The position numbers and the translations under genes were made by a program. Below are positions 1 through 10,249 of a stretch of 64,000 bases of DNA, piece after piece. How positions within the stretch are numbered: position 1 is the stretch's first letter; the number at the start of each line of letters is the position of its first letter. The notes under the pieces were generated by a model, which had not been told where the DNA came from, made no database searches, and was given only the letters and a program-made list of their open reading frames with translations. Origin of the DNA: Liopterus haemorrhoidalis (taxonomy: Eukaryota; Arthropoda; Insecta; Coleoptera; Dytiscidae). The stretch lies in the NCBI GenBank assembly GCA_963971575.1, contig OZ020616.1, positions 30,918,306 through 30,982,305 on the forward strand, in the 5' to 3' direction.

Positions 1-2220
1 CTACAGAGTACAGCCATTTTATGTATTTGTGACGTTCTGTAAACAGCAAAAAAATGATTAAAATACACCGTGCATAAAATTAAAATATAAAATAAAATAA
101 TTAAATTAATTCATTAATTATTATTTAATTTTTAATTAATTCTATTTCTTCATCATTGAAAAAAAATCAAGGAAAAACCGAGGTATATAATTTTGATTCA
201 TGACTGACGTGAACTAATCTGACAGTAAAAACGCCGCCTAAAATTGTAGGGTTATATTTTATAAACATTACGTCACAACAACGGTCGCTCCGTGTTCGAG
301 TTGCTGCACTCCGTTAGTGCTCTATTCATGACGTCACCATCAACTGTTCGCTCAGCGCTCGCTCTACCCTGTACAACTCGAATGCACCCTTTGTGTGAAT
401 TGTTTTAGGAAAATTTGAGTAGACGATTCTCCCTTTATGAGATCATGTCACCTTCCTTTTTAATTCGCATTCTCTTTTCTCTGTTACTAAGTGTTCTAAC
501 TGATGAAGTTCTTCTGAGCATTTTGATGAGCACAGAGTGAAACAAAAAAATAAAAATAAATAAATAAATAAAGTGCCAAACTAAAAATAAATATACTAGT
601 ACTGGAGTTGGTTTTTTCCGGGATTATAGGTCACAAAACGACATTAAATTTATTGAAAAATCAAGACCAGTTCCGAAAAATCAAGTAGAAAGAGAGAATA
701 CAATAGAATACAAAATGTAATAAACCCATATAATTTACCGGCACCTTACATTTTTTCGACCGTTTTTTCCTCGGAAGGCATAGGGCAAGCACCGAGTTAA
801 AAGCTCTAGTAAAACTTCTCCAAAATAATTAGTGGTTGGGATTCCACGATAATTAATTGTAGGTCCCTTACGATTATGTACATAGGCAACACAAAATGAT
901 AGCCTACGATCAGAATATGCTCAATACGAAAGTGGCAGTTCAAGTAAAATACAGTTTAGTAAAATACCCAAAAAACTGGTCAAATCCATTGTTATTTTGC
1001 ATTTCAACTATATGTATAAAGTAAAGTTTAAGGTAGAAAAGGTGAAAGTAAGTTCTTATGATTTCCAAAATTATATGAAAACCAAGTGGTAACGCTACGT
1101 TAAGACTGGTTGTATTACCTCTGTATAAATTTTGGTAGGCAACCACAAAGTGACGGCAGCTCTCACATACTTGACTTTAAAAATTATAATGATAGCCCAA
1201 ACAATTCATTGAATGGAGGAATCCTAGAGTACCTCTTATCCACGAATGATGTACGAGTGACACATAAGTAGCTTGCATATGACGTGTGACACGCAATTAC
1301 GTACGAGTGATTTGTGAGAGAGTTCCTAATGACATGAAAATGACTTGTGACAAAAATATATTTATGTACCACTGCATCTTATCTACTTGATTCACTACTT
1401 GATGATATTGTTTGGCGCCCATAAATTTAATGTTTTATTAGACTAGTAATATAAAGTAGCAAAATTAGACTCTTGTCAATTTGAAAAGAATAAATGCAAT
1501 TTCTTTTATTTCTTTTAAAATTTCAATATCGATCGTTGACAAGTGGATATATTTGGTACATTTAATATTACTCAAATTTGCTATTTAAAAGCACATTCTG
1601 TATGTAAGCGGATCGAAAATAATTTGCAAATAAATTACAGATGTCTTTATAATTATCTGCTAGTGAAGAACTGTATGTAATAAGTAGCTAATTTACAGGA
1701 TGTACTACAGCGCCCCACCCTTACAACATGTGCCCTCCTCATGGAATACCTGGCCAAGATTAACAAAAATCTCTAACATCTGATGATCCCTGAAAAGCTA
1801 CACTGGCGTACAGCCTAAACCATTAAATTTAATAGAGAATAGAATAGAAGTAGCTAATTATAAATAAATATTATTATTATAGTATATAAACTTGGGCACA
1901 CCATAATTTTTAATTCTTGCATTAATAAATGACCAAAAAGCTTTTATATGATATATAGTCCATGTACATACTTATATTTGATAATTGCTTACAGCTCTTT
2001 CTAAAATTAGAACAAGTCATATAATCTATAGAAAGTTCGGAATTTTTCTATAAAGTTTACACTTTATTTCTGCTTTTAATTAAATTAATGCAACTCTTCA
2101 GCCTCATTCACAGCTTCCAAATTATACTTATATTTATTATTTTTATTTAATACTTATAATTATACTGTCTTAAAACTAACAAAATTATCCATCCAAATTA
2201 TACTTATAATTAATAATTTT
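1..2220. other. AT-rich non-coding DNA, unassigned
   Basis: No reading frame here has a recognisable product; the longest open frames are about 60-70 codons and look random. There is an (AAAT)-type low-complexity run near 541-575. Nothing matches the transposon families that I could recognise elsewhere in the window. It is probably intron or 5' flank of the channel gene found at 23.7 kb. Confidence 0.5.
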
Positions 2221-2221
2221 T

Positions 2222-2934
2222 TACCGACCGTCAACATATATAAGGGAGGCATTGTGCTCATACCAATTTTGACATTTCGATGGATCTCCACGAATTGAGG
2301 TCTCTACATAACGTTTTGACTATTTTTAGCATGATGTCTATCTGTCAGTCTGTCTGTCCGTCCGTCTGTCTGTCTGTCCGTCTGTCTGTCCGTCTGTCTG
2401 TCCGTCTGTCTGTCCGTCTGTCTGTCCGTCTGTCTGTCCGTCTGTCTGTCCGTCTGTCTGTCCGTCTGTCCGTTTGTCTGTGTACACGTGCAGAGCAAAT
2501 TAGGCAAAACGGATTTTTATGAAACTGTATATTTAAGCTTTCGACATCAATGATACGAGTTGATCAACTTTTGGTAAAAATCGGTTGACTAGAAATGGGA
2601 GTTTACTCGTATCGATTTTAAGATTTTTGCGAATATTTAGCAACAGAAAAATATTTCGAAAAAATTTATTGAACAAAAGTTTCTATAAATGCAATAACTA
2701 ATAACTTTTATTTGAGACTTTTTTTGATAAAACGAAAAATTTCGACAAATATTTGTAAAAATTTTAAAATTTTTTCTGTCTCAATTTTTTCATACTTATA
2801 TGTAACGTTTCCATGGTCATTATAAATAATATCTCTGTTAGAAAATATTAGGCCAAGTTATTTCTACTCTGCTGCTAGAATGTATTTTATACAAGTACTT
2901 TTGATGGCGGTCGGTCCTGTGGTGGTCACAGCTA
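2222..2934 (+). mobile_element. Helentron-associated non-autonomous element (HINE), family B copy 1
   Basis: The 5' end reads TTTACCGACCG followed by TATATAAGGGAGG. The body carries a (GTCY)n microsatellite. Near the 3' end, TGGCGGTCGGT is the reverse complement of the 5' motif (a subterminal inverted repeat). It is followed by a hairpin (CTGTG, loop GTGGT, CACAG), then CTAA and a T run. This order is the known architecture of Drosophila DINE-1 and other Helentron-derived elements. A second copy lies at 44651-45304 and a remnant at 18103-18234. It encodes no protein. The class assignment is by architecture, not by a database match. Confidence 0.7.
2338..2480 (+). repeat. (GTCY)n microsatellite inside the HINE
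   Basis: Alternating GTCT/GTCC units run for about 140 bp. Open frames through it (Cys/Leu/Ser/Val/Arg on one strand, Asp/Arg/Gln/Thr on the other) come from the repeat and are not genes. A shorter (GTCY)n run sits at the same place in copy 2. Confidence 0.9.
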
Positions 2935-3064
2935 ATTTTTTTTTGTTATAAAATACTTTTTATTCCACATTTTTATCTATGTTTATCTTAAACCCTTATA
3001 TTATATAATGCATAAAATTATATAAAAACTATATTTCTATAACCTAAATAACTTAAAACAATAA

Positions 3065-3417
3065 CAGTGGCGTAGCGATGGGGGGGGGCAGGGGGACAAA
3101 TGACCTGGGCGCCAAAATTAAGAACAATAAGGTGATTTTCAGGGCCGGAGGAACGCAGTCTTGATGGGGGTGCCAAGGTTAAAGTGAGGATCTTTTTTTT
3201 TTAGGTCTTCACGTGAAGTTTAGAAGTGAGGACCTTTTTTTTGGTCTGCACTTTTCAAATTTATAAGTGAAGACGTTTTTTTTATGTCTTCTCTCGCAAT
3301 TTTGCCCTGTCTGTATAAGGGCGCCAGAGACCTTCGCTCCAGTCCTGGTGATTTTCAATTAGGGGCACTGATTTACCTGGTTGTCCCCGGGCGCAGGAAT
3401 AGCACGCTACGCCACTG
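3065..3417. mobile_element. hAT-like MITE (353 bp)
   Basis: The ends are CAGTGGCGTAGC and GCTACGCCACTG, a 12-bp terminal inverted repeat of hAT type. The 9-bp word AAACAATAA flanks both sides (3056-3064 and 3418-3426), which is a target duplication, although hAT usually makes 8 bp. The interior is G-rich and contains three degenerate copies of a motif with GTGAGGACC plus a T run; the same motif appears in MITEs near 56200 and 59040. No coding capacity. Confidence 0.8.
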
Positions 3418-3426
3418 AAACAATAA

Positions 3427-5235
3427 TCATATTTATGTGTGTATGTGACTGTATTTACTCACACTCACACCCACACACACACATACAAATCACCCTCTCC
3501 GTTTTTCATTTTTATAAATAATTTGAAGGTGCTGCCAGCTTTCAGCTTTATATAAATTATAAAATCGATAATCAGTAATTGATTAAATTGTTTTAGATTC
3601 AACCTTATGTAATTAAAAAATAATGTTTGGTTACATAAAAAGATTTCTTGCACCAAAATTTCCCAGTGAGCCTGTTTTACACGGTGTTGGTTAATGGAAT
3701 GGTTGGTTAATAGTATTTCGCCCGTTAAACTACGTATCAAGGGCATTCATTTAATCTCCTACTTAAATTTTTATAAAATAATTTTTATTTCTCGTAAAAT
3801 ACTTTTATATACAATTTTTCAATGGCAGTGTTATTGTTGCATGCGGGTAAATAATTGTATATGCATGCCAAATTCCAACACTCTCAGTCTAGCGAGTTTG
3901 AAGACAGACGGCAGACAGACAGACAGACAGACATACACATGAGTTATATGCGAGACAATATTGGTTATGCCTACGAAATTATAAAAATTTTACAATCCGT
4001 CTTTGGAACTAGGTGCCTCATATTTATCTACATTTGTTAGCTCCTAGTAAATGTACATGTATAACTGCCCATTAAAAAAAAAAAAAAAACTTTTATACCA
4101 GTGATTTCTAAATACTGTTTTTTGTACAATGTCCACAAATAGCCATTGTTGCTGTGCGCCAAAAATTTTAACTAACCTAAGTTTTTGTACAATGTCGGTT
4201 CGTGAAGAAATTCTTACCAGCCCATAGCTGCTTAGCTTTGAAGGTCCGTGCCACTTCGAAATCTAGGAACCACTTATCTCTATCTTGCACAACGCCCTAA
4301 TCATTACAAAAAAATAGTTTTTGAGAGTGTTTAAAGCCCCTAAATATCATGCATTTCAATGATTTCTGTTTAATAGTTGTAAATAACTCATACCGATTTC
4401 TTAACTCAAACGGAAAGGAGTCAAATTATTTCAAAATTTAATGTTTTGTTAGCTTTTAATGACTAAAGAGGAGTAATAAAATAACAAGAACGAACATACT
4501 ATATTTGTCATTACATGAAAAAGATAGGATGTATAAGAAAATTGCATGAGAAAGAAAATGAACTAAGCTAATCGTAAACACCTTTCCTGCTGTTTAAACT
4601 TGATTACTATTGATTTATTTAAAATAACATTTTATTTTAACAAAAACAAAGAAAGTTCACCTTATCTGTAATTACTTTTCTTACCACGCAAGGGTTCAAT
4701 TATAAAATTTATTTCTGCAAAATTTCATGTATCTAACAGGTACCGAATAAAGCACATAAACACTTTTACATTAAATATTGCAGATCAAAAATAAGTCATT
4801 CACAATCTTTATTTCTTATCTATCATGAAAGAAATAAATAAGTTATTATTCAATTATATTCCATCGATAGATACATCAGGTATAATTAAAATGAGTATTG
4901 AATGTTAGAATAGACGTAAATAATGTACATTGTAAAAATAAAATTCAAAAAGTTATTATCTGATGTTTATAACAGATAAGTTTTAAATATCAGTATTTTA
5001 TATGGCTACTTTTAAAATGGCATGTTTTTTGTACATGTAGTTGTAGTTAGTATATACTGCAGATAAATTGTTAGGCAGACTATCAATTACTTCCCTAGTA
5101 AATATGTTTTTAATAAAACTGAGAGCTTAAATATAATACAATATTGATTAATGCAGGTGCAAAACATTGTTTAAATAATGGAAAATTCATGACAATGCAG
5201 TTGAATTTTCCATTATCTATAAATTTAATACAGCT
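3427..5235. other. Non-coding DNA with microsatellites
   Basis: Contains a short (CA)n tract at about 3463-3485, a (CAGA)n tract at about 3904-3932 and a poly(A) run at 4074-4090. I see no gene or recognisable element in the remainder. Confidence 0.5.
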
Positions 5236-5239
5236 CGCA

Positions 5240-5495
5240 ATAATACAGCAATACAGCTCGACAACTACAGGAACAATTAAGAGAATTACACCAAGCAAAG
5301 TAGTATGTTTAGAAATTAACTTAAATAAAACAAAAATAATAACGAACAGACAAACAGAACAAAAAATATTCATTGAACAAGAAGAAATAGAGTACCTACG
5401 TACAGGACCATATGTATCTAGGTCAACTATTATCTTTTGAAAATAGGATGGACAAAGAGATAAACAGAAGAATCGCTATGGCGTGGAGTAAATTC
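5240..5495 (+). pseudogene. RTE-type retrotransposon ORF2, 5' part of a split copy
   Basis: Frameshifted translation reads RQLQEQLRELHQAK, then VCLEINLNKTKIITN, then YLGQLLSFENRMDKE and INRRIAMAWSKF. This is the thumb-side region after the reverse transcriptase palm of RTE-like endonuclease/RT proteins common in insects. The frame breaks off at 5495, where a fold-back element begins, and resumes at 8536 with KFWSLKHILKGN. Frameshifts lie near 5290 and 5395. It is a dead copy with no start and no palm domain. Confidence 0.75.
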
Positions 5496-5820
5496 GGTTC
5501 TAGGACACTAACCCCCGGGACACTAACCCGCGGGACACTAACCTCCGGAACATTAACCCCTCGTCAATAACCCCCGGGACATTACCCCCCCATGTCAATA
5601 ACCCCCCGTGCCATTAACACCCTGGACAATAACCCCCGTGCCATTTACCCCCGCACATTAACACCCCCGTCAACAACCCCCCTGCCATTAACCCCTCGTA
5701 CCAATAACCCCTGGGCCATTAACCCCCTGGCAATTGATTAATATTAATATTAATGTTTATTTTTATGTAAAATTTGAACATTTGAAATTAGAACAAAATT
5801 GAACAAAGGTAATTTTTATT

Positions 5821-6901
5821 GGATCCTAATTTTATGATCTATTAATAATTCAAATATTACCTATGAAATTTTATATTTTTACCTATCGAAAAATCAATCA
5901 TTTACCTATAGATAATTAAAAAATGATCTATAGTAAATTAATAGTTGACCTATAGAAAATTATCAATTGATCTATAATAAACTACCTATAGACAGTAGTG
6001 ACATCTATTGACGTAGCGTTATGATAAAACATAACCTAACTAATCCAATGTACGGTGATTCTAAACAAATGGCAATGTTATGTTAGTGTGAGTTTGTTTT
6101 GTCATTAAACTAGAAGATGGGTAGCTCGCTTCGCTCGGCTTCTTCTAACCAAACCCTTACTAACCTAACCTAACCTAAGATATTGTTTTGTCATTAAACT
6201 AGAAGATGGGTAGCTCGCTTCGCTCGACTTCTTCTAACCAAACCCTTACTAACCTAACCTAACCTAAGATAGTGTTTTGTCATTAAACTAGAAGATGGGT
6301 AGCTCGCTTCGCTCGGCTTCTTCTAACCAAACCCTTACTAACCTAACCTAACCTAACCTAAGATAGTGTTTTGTCATTAAACTAGTAGATGGGTAGAAAA
6401 TATCGACAGTCACTGGTGAATGACAACATTTGCCAGATTTTAGTCTTTCACGGTAACATACCCATTTTCAATTATTTGTTCTCTTTTTTTACAAGTTTAT
6501 CTTTTATTTGATGATTTCATCTTAAATACCAAACACAATGTATGCTTTTTACTTTTTTTGTTATAATTTACTTAAAAATATATTTTTATAAGCTTTATTT
6601 ACAATATATGTTTTATTATATTATATTTATATTAGGTCAAGTATTAATTTTATAGATCAAATTTTATAGATCAATAATTATATCAGTAGGTATATGATTA
6701 TTTCCATAGATCTATTAAATATTTACATAGGTTGATAATTATTTTCATAGGTCGATAAATATTTCTATAGCTCAATAATTAATTCCATAGGTCAAAAATT
6801 AAAACCATAGATCAATTATTTAATACATAGGTAAACTATTATTTTCATAGGTACTATTCTGTAGATCATATATTTTTTTCATAGATCAAATATTTTTATC
6901 C
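5821..6901. mobile_element. Fold-back DNA transposon 2 (inner, 1.08 kb), nested in element 1
   Basis: The left end GGATCCTAATTTTATGATC and the right end (reverse complement GGATAAAAATATTTGATC) are imperfect inverted repeats. The arms contain many dispersed copies of GAYCTATRG, in one orientation at about 5850-5995 and the opposite at about 6650-6890. The 9-bp word ATTTTTATT flanks both ends exactly (5812-5820, 6902-6910). The core holds an 89-bp minisatellite shared with the fold-back element at 60224-61402. No protein is encoded. Confidence 0.8.
6097..6396 (+). repeat. 89-bp minisatellite core with CCTAA units, array 1
   Basis: Units start at 6097, 6186, 6275 and 6369. The first two are exactly 89 bp, the third is 94 bp because it has one more CCTAA, and the fourth is truncated. 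Each unit runs from TTTTGTCATTAAACTAG through ATGGGTAGCTCGCTTCGC and ends in AACCTAACCTAACCTAAG, i.e. three or four units of the insect telomeric pentamer. About 50 bp before the array (AATGTACGGTGATTCTAAAC, from 6047) is also shared with the second array at 60451. Confidence 0.9.
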
Positions 6902-6910
6902 ATTTTTATT

Positions 6911-8325
6911 TATAAAATGTAAAATTTTGTGAGAAAAACACATTTTAGAAAACTGGACAATTGAATCGTAGTTAGTTTATTTTCTTTGTCTGAGAGGAGG
7001 AAAGTAATATGCAAAAAGTAATATGCACTGTGGTCACGTGTGTTTTCTATTTTTTCAAGTTTTTCTTTTTAATTGTGAAAATATTTTAATAAGTTTTTCA
7101 ATTTTGCCAAAAGTTTTAGTTCTATAAAAAAATATATGTTAGTACATGGCTTTTGAATCTTGAAATCTTGTTTATGTACAGATATATAGAAGTATTTGTA
7201 AATTATGGGATTTCCTATTATTCCAAAATATATTTAACAAATTATATACTTATTTATTGGTACATTTAGTGAAACTTAAAAATAAATCTCATGTTTACAC
7301 ATGTGCTATTTGTCATTATAAAAGATTGTATTAGTATAAATTGCCGGTATTTAAGTTTACCGACCTTTCATACTAATCCAATGGAATAATTAATCTAGGA
7401 AATCCCACATTTAAGAATATCCGACCCTTTGTACCTAACTACCTAATTTCTCCCACTTACCGACAATAGTTTAGACTAGAGATCTAGGTCTCTCCGGGTC
7501 GTTCATGAACGAACCGGATCACTGAGCCAGATCAGTACACTGACCGAAGAGACACGGTTCACCAAATTGAATTGAGCCGGCTCACGGCTCACTGCACAGT
7601 TTCACAAGGATACGATTGAATTTCGAGTTAATGGCATTTTTCCAATATTTTTAGATTCTTAAAAATTCAAGGTCGAAGACCTTTTTTTAACGTTAACTTA
7701 CAAAAATCAATTTTTCTCAGAAATGGCTCTAACGATTTTGATTAATTTTTTTTGTGTGAATGTGAGTTAAGGGATGTAATATTACGCCCTTATCAATATT
7801 TTCAAAAATTCATAGGGGCCCAATGGAGAATTTTTTATTGAAAATTTTATTCTTTCTGAGCCTTAAATGGAATTTAAATATTTTTAATAATGTTTTGGTT
7901 TAAAATTTCGAGTTGATGGCTTTTTTTCGATATTATTTGAGATTTAAAAATTCAAGGTTGAAGACATTTTTTCAGATTAATGTATAAAAATCGAATTTTC
8001 TTTTCTCAACTATCAAGTTACGTAAGTATAGAACAAATTAATTTAAGATATAAATAAAATAATATTAAAATAAATACTAACAAATTTATTTTTAAGGGAA
8101 CTATTTACTTCATATATTCGATACGAAGAAGTCTGTCAAATTTTGTTGACCACTGGTTATTCTTAATTTTTAAGTACACTAATTCTTACCAATTATTAGT
8201 TTTAGTGATTACTAATATGATATTTCTCTAACTTAACTATCTTACTAAATGTTGTACCATTGCATTATTATTTACACAATTACATAAACTCTCAATAATA
8301 ACACTCTTTATTGAATACTTTACAT
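6911..8325. other. Interior of fold-back element 1, non-coding
   Basis: AT-rich interior of the outer fold-back element with no open frame of note. A GC-richer patch near 7490-7600 carries the words GAGCCGGCTCACGGCTCAC. Two similar stretches of about 110 bp begin near 7620 and 7905 (both with TCGAGTT, ATGGC, TTTT, ATATT and AAAATTCAAGGT, GAAGAC), suggesting an internal direct duplication. Confidence 0.5.
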
Positions 8326-8535
8326 CATTAGAAACCCGGGGGTTAATGGCCCGGGGGTTATTGGTACGGGGGTTAATGGCACGGGGTTGTTGACGGGGGG
8401 TTAATGTCCGGGGCTAAATGGCACGGGGGTTATTGTTCAGGGGGTTAATGGCACGGGGGGTTATTGACATGGGGGTTAATGTCTCCGGGGTTATTTACGG
8501 GGGTTTAATGTCCCGGGGGTTAGTGTCCTGATACC

Positions 8536-9010
8536 GTAAATTCTGGTCATTGAAGCATATTTTGAAGGGAAACATAAGCTTAGAGGTCAAGAGAAGAACT
8601 TTTGACATGTGTGTTAGTCCAACCATCATATATGGCTCACAGACTATCAGAAAAACACATCCAAAAGATTAGAGTTTGTCAAAACAAAATGGAAAGAAAC
8701 ATCCTAAACATAACATGGAAAGACAAAGTGCCGATTACAGAAATAAAAAATAAAACTAAGATAACAGATATAGTGCAAACAATAAAATCTTTAAAATGGA
8801 GCTGGACCGCACATATTATGAGGAAATAAAAAGGATGGACCAGGGATATAACTGATTGGATCCCACTAGAAATCAAAAGGAACAAAGGAAGACCGAGAAA
8901 GAGATGGCTAGACTAAAAGCTACTGCTGGTACAACCTGGCCCAGAAAATCAAGAGACAGGGAAGAGTGGAAAAAACTTGGGATGGCATTTGTCCGAGAGG
9001 ACAGCTAATC
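8536..9010 (+). pseudogene. RTE-type retrotransposon ORF2, 3' part of the split copy
   Basis: Resumes the frame interrupted at 5495: KFWSLKHILKGN, ISLEVKRRTFDMCVL, then a frame change into the RTE C-terminal region (HIQKIRVCQNKMERNIL, ITEIKNKTKITDIVQ, LKWSWTAHIMRK). It then runs through stops to AGTTWPRKSRDREEWKKLG and MAFVRED, the usual C-terminus (W, DR, W, LGEAFV pattern). Several stops and shifts make it non-functional. It gives a sequence-level proof of the fold-back insertion because the two halves join without loss. Confidence 0.75.
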
Positions 9011-9048
9011 CGGGGTTAATTATTAATAATTCTTTTGACAATTTTAAA

Positions 9049-9527
9049 CCAGTGGCGAAGGGAGACCTCCGCTAGACTTGCCCTCCCATAAAAAAAAAAT
9101 AAAAAAAAAATACATATATATTTTTTTTTTTATTTAAAAAAATATTTAGGTAAATCTTCAAAAATACATCAAATTATGTCTTATACAATATTTTGTCCAA
9201 GGCTTCGTTTACTAGTTATGAATTTTTTTAAATTTTAAAGTTTAATAACTTCCGTTTCCGGTTTCGGATTTTAATAAAAAACAATAGGGTTCTTCCCAAT
9301 TATTAGGAGAATTTTTTAGTACCAGAACGAACTCTTTAAGTTAAACCGTTTTTGAGTTATCGTGTATACACACAGACACACAGACACACACACATACGGA
9401 CGGCACTTCGAAAATAGGTTTTTTGTATTCCCTGGACCATGAAACGTGGTCATCCGTCAAAATCTCGACATCGAAATTTTTCGCGATTACAATACTTGCC
9501 CCTTATATATTAAGGTCGGGCAAGTAA
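9049..9527 (-). mobile_element. HINE family A copy 1 (antisense)
   Basis: Read on the minus strand it begins TTTTTACTTGCCCGACC with TATATAAGGGGCAAGT. It then shares GTCGAGATTTTGACGGATG with its relatives, has a short CA/GT microsatellite, and ends with GGGCAAGT, a 7-bp hairpin (GCGGAGG, loop TCTC, CCTTCGC) and CACTGG. The 3' hairpin followed by CTGG and T, and the subterminal inverted repeat ACTTGCCC/GGGCAAGT, match Helentron-type non-autonomous elements. Three more copies are at 24530, 42226 and 46822. Its first 90 bp are clearly homologous to family B. Confidence 0.7.
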
Positions 9528-10245
9528 AAATGTAATTAGTAATAGATAATATGTAATGAAAATTTGTAAAATATCTAAATGTTTTTGTAAAATGGATTGG
9601 GAATAAAGGCTAATAATAATAATAATAATAATAAATTTAATCTCTACCGAGAATATCAGCTTGTACTACACTTATTCCGCTAAGTAAGCCCCACTTTCAA
9701 ATTCATTCAATCATTATCAATATCCGGCGTTAATTTATCTATCTTTGCCCTCCTCCAGTCTTTACCAATTTTTTTTTATGAGTGGCTGCTCTCATCAACA
9801 ATTGTCCAGCACATTTTGATAAGTCGATTCTACATCGCTTTCTTGGTTTTCAAAGGATGTTTAATCAGTTCTTGCACGCCATTCCATCGACCATCATCTC
9901 CGTGCATTTCATGGCCTGACCACTGACTTTTCAATTTCGATTTGTGCTGGGCAACGTTTCTCCGGTGTGATAGTCTTTTGTCGATTCCAGTCATTTGTCT
10001 TACTATCCCAAAAACTTTACACTAATATTTCCAGCACTGGCCCTTCGATAGCTTTCTGTGTGCACTGATCAAAAAGTTTCGATTTAAATAATGGAGTAGA
10101 ACAATTTGAATTATCTCTCAGTTTGCTCCCCACGTTAGTTTCGTTCTGCGAATATATCCGCAAAGAGATATAGTCATTCGCCACTTTTAAATATTGCTGG
10201 ATATTGTATCCAGATTTTGTGCTGCTGCACAAAATTTTTGATAGA
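9528..10245 (-). other. (AAT)n and possible RTE 3' remnant
   Basis: An (AAT)n run lies at about 9613-9635. On the minus strand, 9930-9680 reads QWSGHEMHGDDGRWN, GVQELIKHPLKTKKAM, then after stops KDWRRAKIDK. The spacing resembles the GH...DGRW...KR...RW pattern at the end of RTE-like proteins, but it is too decayed to be sure. The rest is unassigned. Confidence 0.35.
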
Positions 10246-10249
10246 TAGA

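Larger units (their letters stand above)
5496..8535. mobile_element. Fold-back DNA transposon 1 (outer, 3.04 kb), tandem-repeat arms
   Basis: The outer 20 bases are inverted (GGTTCTAGGACACTAACC on the left; the reverse complement of the right end is GGTATCAGGACACTAACC). Each arm is then a tandem array of roughly 15-18 bp units of the type GACACTAACCCCCGG / ACATTAACCCCCG, spanning about 5501-5735 and, inverted, about 8330-8530. The 8-bp word GTAAATTC flanks both ends (5488-5495, 8536-8543). Deleting the element and one copy rejoins an RTE reading frame as AWSKF-WSLK. No transposase frame is visible. Arms of tandem repeats with 8-9 bp duplications recall Foldback elements, which in Drosophila are mobilised by a MULE-type transposase; this link is inference. 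Confidence 0.85.

Noticed and set aside
2280..2522. Open frames rich in Cys/Leu/Ser/Val and Asp/Arg/Gln/Thr
   Set aside because: They read through the (GTCY)n tract of a HINE; the same happens at 44650-44905.
5501..5735. CRISPR-like array of short repeats
   Set aside because: Units are contiguous degenerate tandem repeats without unique spacers, inverted at the other end of the element, and the genome is eukaryotic.
6150..6365. Possible telomere or interstitial telomeric site (CCTAA)n
   Set aside because: Only three or four pentamers per 89-bp unit, embedded in a transposon core; not a telomere.
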